Source: a virus
Direction: 5' to 3' (one strand)
Length of the DNA: 20,139 bases
IMG/VR virus record: IMGVR_UViG_3300029309_000439
Coordinates: 1-20,139 of that record
Below, piece by piece: positions 1 to 4,770 of the stretch (within the stretch, counting starts at the first letter, position 1; each line of letters opens with the position of its first letter). The notes beneath the pieces are model-generated. The model searched no databases. It had not been told where the DNA came from and worked only from the letters and a program-made list of their open reading frames with translations. Made by a program: the position numbers and the translations under genes.

Positions 1-23
1 ATGTTGTGAGTTTGCGCTCTCAT
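1..23 (-). CDS. Start of an unidentified gene, cut by the left edge
   Basis: An ATG at 23-21 opens a frame that runs out of the window after seven whole codons (MRAQTHN). It begins four bases after the stop of the HNH gene, which fits the tight spacing of the rest of this strand. Nothing about function can be said from so little sequence. Confidence 0.35.
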
Positions 24-27
24 TTTC

Positions 28-510
28 TTAGTAGGCTACCGGTGTGTGCGCCTCTCGGCCGCTCTTACTGTTGTGACATCGGTCACACATAGCTTGATGG
101 TTGCCTGGCCACCAAAAGTCACCACCGAGGCGCACTGGCGTGATGTGGTCCACCACCGCGGCAATCGCATTGCACTCTACGCACAACGGATGCTCTGACA
201 AGAAGACTTTGCGATACTTGCGCCACTGCGTGCTGTTGTAACGCTTCTCTTCATGACCCCAGCGATGTTTGTTCTTCGCCTTCTTTTTAGGTTGTTCTGG
301 CATCCAAGGCATGCGCGTGTAATATTCTAATTCTGCATTATAGTCTTCCCAAAAGCACTTAACATCAATGTGCAGGCTCTCCATTTGAGTGCGTATGCGA
401 TACTCGTTTTTATAATGTCGCTGCGCCAATACTAGCGTTGCCTCTTTTGCAATGATTGCCGCGTGAGATGCACACGTTGCAGCCAACCTTTCGATGTCTA
501 GCTTCGTCAT
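28..510 (-). CDS. HNH endonuclease
   Basis: This 160-residue protein probably makes nicks or double-strand cuts in DNA. The C-terminal 60 residues carry a complete HNH layout. Two CxxC knuckles (C110/C113 and C142/C145) should bind a structural zinc. VVDHI supplies the first catalytic histidine at H122, GNH supplies N137, and the CxxCHNxK end supplies H146 and K149. The N-terminal 70 residues are helical with no recognised domain, and a lysine-rich linker (about 74-82) separates the halves. The ATG overlaps the initiator stop by four bases (ATGA), so the two are probably co-translated. In HK97-like phages small HNH proteins often sit beside the terminase and help packaging. Here it lies at the far end of the replication cluster, so a role in replication or recombination, or a homing origin, is equally possible. 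Confidence 0.85.
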   Translation of the reverse strand: MTKLDIERLAATCASHAAIIAKEATLVLAQRHYKNEYRIRTQMESLHIDVKCFWEDYNAELEYYTRMPWMPEQPKKKAKNKHRWGHEEKRYNSTQWRKYRKVFLSEHPLCVECNAIAAVVDHITPVRLGGDFWWPGNHQAMCDRCHNSKSGREAHTPVAY

Positions 511-1250
511 CGTCCTCCCTTCAGCAGTTTCTCCTCCAGCTGCTGTGCGTGCAACAGCTCCTCTTTGGCAAGGTGTGCCTTCTCTGGGTTCTTAGAGTAC
601 GCTGCGGCGCGTTTTCTATGCCATCTGATGTCTGACCTTAGCTGCTCATCATCGCGTCGCGCTACGGCCCTCTGAGGTACGTTCTTGAGGCTCCTGCGAT
701 ACCACGCCTCCGCCACTGGCTTCCATCGCGATATAGCACCATGCTTGTTGCGCCAATTGCGAGCGTCGTAGTAGGTAAAGAAGTCTTTGGCCCAGCTGAC
801 CACGTGGTTGCTGTTGTTGCCGCGCTCCTTGTCGTTAATCCAAGTGAAGTAGTCCCTCACCTGCTGCCAATGGATTGGTCTTTTCTCTTCCTCCATCTTA
901 TTATGTTCTGTATTAGGTTCTGTATTAATATATGTATTACGGGTAGACACTGGTGTCTCCCCCCCCTGGACACTGGTGTCTACCCCCCCTAGACAATCAC
1001 GACACATTAGCTGTCGTTGTTGTCTACCCTCCACGGCCTCTAGGTAGCCTTTGTCGAGTAGTGTGTTGACGGCCCTTTGTGCTGTGCGCTTGGATACGCG
1101 CAGCAGCTTACTAAAGCCGGTATTGGTCATAAAGCAAGGGTTACCCTGCTCACTGTAGCCATAGACAACTGAAGCCACCAAGCGCTCCGTGACGTTGATG
1201 TCCTCCAGTTCCCATATGTGCATTGGTAGGATGATGTGCTTGCGTGGCAT
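507..1250 (-). CDS. Replication initiator with N-terminal winged helix (lambda O-like role)
   Basis: This 247-residue protein is likely the phage DNA replication initiator. Residues 20-70 form a winged-helix DNA-binding domain of the HTH_36 type: TERLVASVVYGY, then MTNTGFSKLL, the recognition helix VSKRTAQRAVNTL and the wing GYLEAVEG. A low-complexity linker at about 88-120 (GGVDTSVQGG, then NTY/NTE repeats) joins a basic, tryptophan-rich C-terminal half ending in a charged helix. The linker is encoded by DNA with iteron-like palindromes and 12-base AT-rich repeats. That is the arrangement known from lambdoid O genes, where the origin lies inside the initiator gene. Start ATG shares one base with the previous stop (TGATG). 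I see no helicase or primase motifs. The HTH assignment is strong; the initiator role rests on architecture and on SSB and recombination genes nearby. Confidence 0.65.
   Translation of the reverse strand: MPRKHIILPMHIWELEDINVTERLVASVVYGYSEQGNPCFMTNTGFSKLLRVSKRTAQRAVNTLLDKGYLEAVEGRQQRQLMCRDCLGGVDTSVQGGETPVSTRNTYINTEPNTEHNKMEEEKRPIHWQQVRDYFTWINDKERGNNSNHVVSWAKDFFTYYDARNWRNKHGAISRWKPVAEAWYRRSLKNVPQRAVARRDDEQLRSDIRWHRKRAAAYSKNPEKAHLAKEELLHAQQLEEKLLKGGR
905..939. repeat. Three AT-rich repeats of TGTATTA with a 12-base period
   Basis: On the plus strand TGTATTA occurs at 909-915, 921-927 and 933-939, spaced exactly 12 bases. The first two copies extend to GTTCTGTATTA (905-915 and 917-927). The block is very AT-rich compared with its surroundings and lies beside the palindromic repeats at 945-989, so it could be a DNA unwinding element. 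The 12-base period equals four codons and encodes an Asn-Thr-Glu type repeat, so a protein-level origin of the repeat is also possible. Confidence 0.5.
945..1032. repeat. Iteron-like palindromic repeats inside the initiator gene (candidate replication origin)
   Basis: GACACTGGTGTCT occurs at 946-958 and again at 969-981, a period of 23 bases. Each copy holds a perfect inverted repeat (GACAC, TG, GTGTC) and is followed within a base or so by a C-run (959-966 and 983-989). A degenerate copy of the right half plus C-run lies at 1015-1032, 44 bases from the second. Palindromic, helically phased repeats beside an AT-rich block and inside an initiator gene match the lambda-type origin plan. Function as an origin is inferred. 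Confidence 0.5.
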
Positions 1251-1486
1251 CAGTCTCTGCCCCAGCTGTTCGCCAGGTCGTAGTTGGTGTCTAGATCGCT
1301 CTTGAATAGCTCCGTGATGGTCAAGGTGTACTCTACCTCTTTGTAGCGCTTGTCAATGTTCTTGCCGTATGGTGAGGTGATGTGACCTCTTACCATGCTC
1401 TTTGCCTCCTTGCGGCTTGAGACATACCAAACGACGCGCTCACCGTAAGCCTTGCATTCAAAGACGGCTTTGTACGTCTTAGACAT
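1250..1486 (-). CDS. Small protein of unknown function, 78 residues
   Basis: I do not recognise this protein. It is basic and reads like a small alpha/beta fold: a strand (KTYKAVFECKAYGERVVWYVS), a charged helix (SRKEAKSMVRGHI) and a second strand (YKEVEYTLTITEL). No zinc site, membrane segment or nuclease motif is visible. I chose the ATG at 1486, which overlaps the stop of the preceding gene by eight bases; a TTG one codon earlier is an alternative. The stop shares one base with the initiator start, so it is co-translated with replication genes and may be an accessory factor. Confidence 0.6.
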   Translation of the reverse strand: MSKTYKAVFECKAYGERVVWYVSSRKEAKSMVRGHITSPYGKNIDKRYKEVEYTLTITELFKSDLDTNYDLANSWGRD

Positions 1487-1661
1487 CAAACAAGGTTGCT
1501 TGCACTGGCCCTAACAACTCCCATTTGGCTATGTCAAAGCAGCACGGCTCAGTTCCCCACGGAGGCACACTGCGCACCTCTATAATGGTCACCTTGTACC
1601 GCTTGCCGTTATGGTATCGCTCATGCACCGCGACAACCTCCTCTTCAGAGTATCCCTTCAC
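1479..1661 (-). CDS. Small protein of unknown function, 60 residues, GTG start
   Basis: No family is recognised. The frame begins with GTG at 1661 (overlapping the previous gene by 17 bases) because no ATG exists in it. A later GTG at 1631 is also possible. The body is a likely beta-rich domain (YKVTIIEVRS, then FDIAKWELLG), with a vicinal CC pair at about residues 40-41 and the C-terminal end ATLFDV. That ending resembles the short hydrophobic clamp-binding tails (QxxLF-like, here QATLF) of proteins that bind the DNA sliding clamp, but one short match is weak evidence. The neighbours are a nuclease upstream and the initiator cluster downstream. Confidence 0.5.
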   Translation of the reverse strand: MKGYSEEEVVAVHERYHNGKRYKVTIIEVRSVPPWGTEPCCFDIAKWELLGPVQATLFDV

Positions 1662-1977
1662 GTTTCATTGCCGTTAGCAGTTCAAGAAAATCCTCTAGGT
1701 AAAGGGCAGCGACCGGAGGCTGGTGATTGCGCTTGTGTATAATCACGTTGATGTTCGTGTCTAACGGCATCCGTTCAAGCACCTGGTGATAGTTAATGCT
1801 AGACTCCACAGCCTTGCATTGAATGTAGAATGGGTCCGTGTCGGTCAGGTCCACACCCATATCATCCAGCTTCTTGCTCACGTAACCTGTGCGCTCTACG
1901 TCGCCTCCAAATAGGCGCATCCACACCTTCGCAATCTTCAGCTCGAATCGCTTGCCCTTGTCCCTAGAGTTAATCAT
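1645..1977 (-). CDS. Hjc/VRR-like PD-(D/E)XK nuclease, possible Holliday junction resolvase
   Basis: At 110 residues this protein has the size and motif order of small archaeal-type Holliday junction resolvases. It opens with an RDKGKRFELKIAKVW helix supplying E12. GGDVERTGY follows, then MGVDLT with the metal-binding D43, and finally the YIQCKA strand giving Q53 and K55 in place of the usual ExK. Gln at this place is tolerated in some members of the fold, but it makes activity less certain. The gene overlaps both neighbours (ATGA with the upstream frame) and sits with a RecB-like exonuclease and an SSB, so resolving or trimming branched replication intermediates is a sensible role. It could also be a restriction-like or structure-specific nuclease of another subfamily. 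Confidence 0.6.
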   Translation of the reverse strand: MINSRDKGKRFELKIAKVWMRLFGGDVERTGYVSKKLDDMGVDLTDTDPFYIQCKAVESSINYHQVLERMPLDTNINVIIHKRNHQPPVAALYLEDFLELLTAMKREGIL

Positions 1978-2240
1978 TCCATCCGTCTGCGTTGCTTAAA
2001 GTATCTCAGGCGCTGCTCCATGCGCTGCTGCATATACTCCGGTAGGTTGTCCTTGCCAAAGTAGTCTTCAATAGCTTCTAAGGCGCGGCCCATCACAGAC
2101 TTAGCCTCCTGAATCTCTGGAGGTTGTTTCATGCCTCTGTCCTTCAGCATGCCGCTGATACGGATAAGGTTCTCCTCTGTATGCACGTGGGCGTAGTAGA
2201 GGTTTTGTATCACCTTCTTAATGGCTGTGTCTTCAGTCAT
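1974..2240 (-). CDS. Helical protein of unknown function, 88 residues
   Basis: This protein looks almost wholly alpha-helical and charged. Two long helices (about 5-32 and 40-62) precede a strongly basic C-terminal tail (QQRMEQRLRYFKQRRRME) that could bind nucleic acid. I placed the start at the ATG at 2240, ten bases after the exonuclease stop, rather than at an earlier one inside that gene, because the upstream part reads as non-coding composition. Its stop overlaps the start of the Hjc-like gene (ATGA). The position between two nucleases hints at DNA recombination, but no family is recognised. Confidence 0.6.
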   Translation of the reverse strand: MTEDTAIKKVIQNLYYAHVHTEENLIRISGMLKDRGMKQPPEIQEAKSVMGRALEAIEDYFGKDNLPEYMQQRMEQRLRYFKQRRRME

Positions 2241-2250
2241 AGCGTAATTC

Positions 2251-3012
2251 TTAGATGATGTCCAATGCTGGCACCCACGAAGGCGCGTCCATCTGCCAAC
2301 CGGCCTCGTCGTCCTCGTCGTGGTTATGGCGCACCTCTCCATCCCAACGCTTCCATTGCTCAATCAGGTTCTCCCATTCGATATGGCCGCGTGCGATGTA
2401 CTGTGGCTCTAGCTCAATGACCTGGACATGATGCGGTGCAGCTGACTCTACAGCGATGATGAAGTAGGACTCGTGATCGTACCCCATAAGGGCAGCGGCG
2501 CGCTGGTATATGGCCGCTTGCATGTAGTACTTGAAGTCATAAATCGTGCGCTGTATGCTGTAGTGGCTCACGTTCTGCGTGGTCTTGAGGTCTAGCATAA
2601 ACCAAGAGCCAAGGCCGTCTATAATGCCGCGATGCGGTACACCGCACTGGTCAATGGTAAACGGCACCTCAAACTTCTGACACTGCTTAATCATAGCGCC
2701 AGCGTATGGGTGTGCCTCCACTCTGTGAGCCAACAGGCGTATGTCCATCGCTTCCTTGGCGGTAACGATGTCCTTATCTGCGTTCTCTTGTTGGAAGTCC
2801 TTCCACGCATTGCCAGCCCTGCGGCCTTCGTATACCGCCACCGTGCGGCTGTACTTCTGCGGCTCTAGGATAGCCCTGTGGACCATCGTACCGAACTGCA
2901 TGGCCGGTGTAGGTGGCTTCTTATTGTTCTTGTAGTCCAAGAAGGCCAGCGGCGATCGTGAGAACGCCTTTAGGCTGCTGAACGATAGAGGCAGGTGTTT
3001 ATCCTTTGACAT
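2251..3012 (-). CDS. RecB-like PD-(D/E)XK exonuclease (exodeoxyribonuclease VIII-like, DUF3799 type)
   Basis: This 253-residue protein carries the ordered motifs of RecB-family phage exonucleases. Motif I is FGTMVHRAILEP with H45. The acidic residue of HRGIIDG is D132. The catalytic MLDLKTTQ gives D141 and K143, and the downstream helix YMQAAIYQRA supplies the conserved Q165 and Y169. Such enzymes resect double-stranded DNA ends to make single strands for annealing or recombination, which fits the SSB encoded two genes upstream. I chose the ATG at 3012 (14-base overlap with the previous gene) because the frame begins with TTG before that. The last 35 residues are acidic and histidine-rich (RHNHDEDDE), which is unusual. 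A recombinase partner of the RecT or Erf type is not recognised in the window. Confidence 0.8.
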   Translation of the reverse strand: MSKDKHLPLSFSSLKAFSRSPLAFLDYKNNKKPPTPAMQFGTMVHRAILEPQKYSRTVAVYEGRRAGNAWKDFQQENADKDIVTAKEAMDIRLLAHRVEAHPYAGAMIKQCQKFEVPFTIDQCGVPHRGIIDGLGSWFMLDLKTTQNVSHYSIQRTIYDFKYYMQAAIYQRAAALMGYDHESYFIIAVESAAPHHVQVIELEPQYIARGHIEWENLIEQWKRWDGEVRHNHDEDDEAGWQMDAPSWVPALDII

Positions 3013-3361
3013 TGTAAATAGGGTTTCCTGTAAGGTCAAACAACTCCTTGGTGATCATGCGCATCCTGTGGTTCATGCTACTCCATTCATTGTCCTGGTT
3101 GCCGTGCTTCTCATTAAAGCGAGCTAACAGATTCCAACGTTCGTGGCGCAAGCGGCTTATCTGCTCGGCTTGCTCTGGTGTATATGCGCAGTCCATTATG
3201 TAAATGGTTTTTGGAGATGCCAAGCCAAAAATTGCATCGTACTCAGTGCCTCGCGCGATTTCACCCACCGTCGCGACGCCTTGTGAGCTTGGCGCAACAT
3301 CTTGTGGCGACGGCGGTGCTGGTCTATTAACTCGACGAGCTGGTCTCTTTCCCTCTGCCAT
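2999..3361 (-). CDS. Unknown protein with disordered basic N-terminus, 120 residues
   Basis: No family is recognised. The first 30 residues are rich in Pro, Arg, Ser and Gln and probably disordered. They are followed by a compact segment (ATVGEIARGTEYDAIFGLASPKT) and a helical C-terminal half with a charged heptad-like stretch (EQAEQISRLRHERWNLLARF). It starts three bases after the SSB stop and overlaps the exonuclease start, so all three are probably made together. By position it may be an annealing or loading partner of the exonuclease, which is an inference only. Confidence 0.65.
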   Translation of the reverse strand: MAEGKRPARRVNRPAPPSPQDVAPSSQGVATVGEIARGTEYDAIFGLASPKTIYIMDCAYTPEQAEQISRLRHERWNLLARFNEKHGNQDNEWSSMNHRMRMITKELFDLTGNPIYNVKG

Positions 3362-3364
3362 GTC

Positions 3365-3922
3365 TTAAAATGGAAGGTCATTGCTGACAGGCTTAGACTT
3401 AGCGACGCTCAACTCAGGCAGCTCCTGCACAAAGGGACTTTCTGCGTCATACAACTTAGTCAGGTCCACGTACTTGTGTGCCTCCGATGCAAACGCTACA
3501 AGGTTCTCCTCAATGGGTGACTGTACTCCGGTGACGTTGTACTTGGTATCAAGACCCTTGCCGACACGAGTAACAACAAGCTCGAAGTCGCTCCAATGTG
3601 CGTCATTAAAGAGCATGGCCATCTGATCAATGATGGTGCGTTGAGAGAACGACCACAGCTTAACTCTGCCGTTGTTGTTGTCGTGATCGTACTCGAACAC
3701 CACAAAGGCCACAAACTTCTTTGGGCGCTCGTCGCTGATGGCATGCTCTGGGCGTTGCGCGTCTGGCTCCCAGCGTACCGGCTTGCCATCTACGAACAGT
3801 TCGTGACCTGTAATGGGCTTGCTAATGATGCGCAGGTTGCGCTTGTCACCGTCTTGAAACTTAACGTAGTCAGATGCGCTGCTGTTCGACTGTTGCAGAA
3901 AATTGAAAATATCGTTTGGCAT
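3365..3922 (-). CDS. Single-stranded DNA-binding protein (T4 gp32-like phage family)
   Basis: This 185-residue protein should coat single-stranded DNA during replication and recombination. The middle has the beta-rich pattern of phage gp32-like SSBs: RIISKPITGHELFVDGKPVRW, then KKFVAFVVFEYD, a strand followed by WSFSQRTIIDQMAML, and FELVVTRVGKGLDTKYNVTG. The C-terminal 25 residues are flexible and end in NDLPF, close to the acidic-aromatic tip (DDIPF type) that bacterial SSBs use to recruit partner enzymes. The N-terminus (FNFLQQSNSSASDYVKF) resembles the short lead-in of this family. It is the first gene after a 56-base gap with a possible promoter, so it probably heads the replication and recombination operon. 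Confidence 0.75.
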   Translation of the reverse strand: MPNDIFNFLQQSNSSASDYVKFQDGDKRNLRIISKPITGHELFVDGKPVRWEPDAQRPEHAISDERPKKFVAFVVFEYDHDNNNGRVKLWSFSQRTIIDQMAMLFNDAHWSDFELVVTRVGKGLDTKYNVTGVQSPIEENLVAFASEAHKYVDLTKLYDAESPFVQELPELSVAKSKPVSNDLPF

Positions 3923-3972
3923 ATTGGGTTTATTTGTTGGCCCAAGTACGTCATACGAAGCGGGGAATAAAA
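3923..3972 (-). promoter_or_regulatory. Possible Bacteroidota-type promoter and A-rich leader before the SSB gene
   Basis: The short gap before the SSB gene reads TTTT (3972-3969), 20 bases, TACTTGGG (3948-3941), then an A-rich leader (CAACAAATAAACCC) up to the ATG. The spacing equals that of the better match before the small-terminase candidate, and the leaders are alike. The -7 match to TAnnTTTG is poor, so this is a weak call. Confidence 0.3.
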
Positions 3973-3978
3973 AAAATC

Positions 3979-4161
3979 TTAGGCGCCGTTATCAACATCG
4001 CGACGTTGGCGGAGCATTTTCCGCAGTCTAACGATGTTTATTGCAAGCAGTGTACAAGCGCCCGCAGCGCTCAAGGTCCAGTCTACCACGTCTTGCCAAC
4101 GCGTAATCTCCCAACCAAGCCAAACAAGGTTTAACATTAATAGGTTGGCCCCGTCATTCAT
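3979..4161 (-). CDS. Small membrane protein, possible holin or holin partner, 60 residues
   Basis: This 60-residue protein has an amphipathic N-terminal part (LLMLNLVWLGWEITRWQ), one clear membrane segment (about 28-45, VDWTLSAAGACTLLAINI) and a strongly basic tail (RLRKMLRQRR). That is the build of many small holins and antiholins. The ATG at 4161 overlaps the previous stop as ATGA, and GGAG lies just upstream. Together with the gene before it and the amidase it forms a lysis cassette of three. No holin family is recognised by sequence, so the role is positional. Confidence 0.55.
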   Translation of the reverse strand: MNDGANLLMLNLVWLGWEITRWQDVVDWTLSAAGACTLLAINIVRLRKMLRQRRDVDNGA

Positions 4162-4325
4162 TTCTCCAAGGTACTGAACAGCAGCGGCAGAACGCCCACG
4201 AAGCACAGTATTACAGCCTCCCACGTAATGCCATGTACGACTATCTGCTCACAGGCAGTGGTAACAATGACACCGCCGGCAGTGTTCTTAAGCGACCAGC
4301 GCTTGAGGTCTCCCTTGCTCTCAAT
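4158..4325 (-). CDS. Putative holin, 55 residues, apparently with a non-canonical start
   Basis: The frame encodes a hydrophilic head (ESKGDLKRWSLKNTAG) followed by two hydrophobic stretches (GGVIVTTACEQIVV and WEAVILCFVGVLPLLFSTL) and a short charged end (EK). This suits a small holin next to an endolysin. The frame has no ATG, GTG or TTG near the amidase stop. The best-placed start is ATT at 4325, overlapping the amidase stop as ATTGA; a CTG lies four codons earlier. An ATG at 4424 exists but would bury about 100 bases in the amidase gene and add arginine-rich sequence unlike the rest. The next gene overlaps as ATGA. Boundaries are uncertain. Confidence 0.55.
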   Translation of the reverse strand: MESKGDLKRWSLKNTAGGVIVTTACEQIVVHGITWEAVILCFVGVLPLLFSTLEK

Positions 4326-4770
4326 AGCTGAGGTCAGGGCACGCCATCCATTGCTGGAGCTGCCCAAAGACCTCCGCGACCTCAAACGACGGACAAGCCT
4401 TCGCGCTGTATTCCCTATGGCCATGTAAATCGAGTGGTTGATTGAGTACAAGACACAGCGCACGACACAGGCGTTTAATGGCGCTGCGCTGCTCCGTCGT
4501 CATGGTATTCTTTGGGTGACCGCTGTGATCAAGACCGCCAACGTAGCATATGCCGATGCTGTCTTTGTTGTGGCCCTTGGTGTGTGCGCCGGCGCGGTTG
4601 ATGGGTCGACCGCTCTCAATGGTACCGTCTAGCTTGACCACAAAGTGGTAGCCGATGTCTGACCAGTTGCGCGGCGCTGACATGTGCCACACGCGTATGG
4701 TCGCGGCGTTGACGTCTTGGTCTTCTTTGGTCGCACTACAGTGCAGAATAACGCGCGTAATCTGTCTCAT
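4321..4770 (-). CDS. Endolysin: N-acetylmuramoyl-L-alanine amidase (Amidase_2, T7 lysozyme type)
   Basis: This enzyme cuts the amide bond between N-acetylmuramic acid and the stem peptide of peptidoglycan and should lyse the host at the end of infection. At 149 residues it is a single catalytic domain of the usual length, without a cell-wall-binding domain. Zinc ligands are expected at H10 (VILHCSAT), H118 (HGHREY) and C126 (KACPSFE); the H-x7-C spacing and the lysine two residues before the cysteine (K124) match the T7 lysozyme site. Y41 in IGYHFVV corresponds to the catalytic tyrosine. No signal peptide is seen, so it needs a holin, and two small membrane proteins follow directly. Its start overlaps the tail-tip gene as ATGA. 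Confidence 0.92.
   Translation of the reverse strand: MRQITRVILHCSATKEDQDVNAATIRVWHMSAPRNWSDIGYHFVVKLDGTIESGRPINRAGAHTKGHNKDSIGICYVGGLDHSGHPKNTMTTEQRSAIKRLCRALCLVLNQPLDLHGHREYSAKACPSFEVAEVFGQLQQWMACPDLSY

Noticed and set aside
945-989. CRISPR-like repeat
   Set aside because: Only two full copies, 23-base period, no spacer pattern, and inside a coding gene; iterons explain it better.
3196-3381. Minus-strand open frame of about 61 codons overlapping the SSB end
   Set aside because: It lies fully inside the frame of the 120-residue protein and SSB tail and would break the tight stop/start order.
3965-4010. T8 run after the small membrane protein as an intrinsic terminator
   Set aside because: No stable hairpin directly precedes the run on the coding strand; the nearest palindrome ends too far upstream and has almost no loop.
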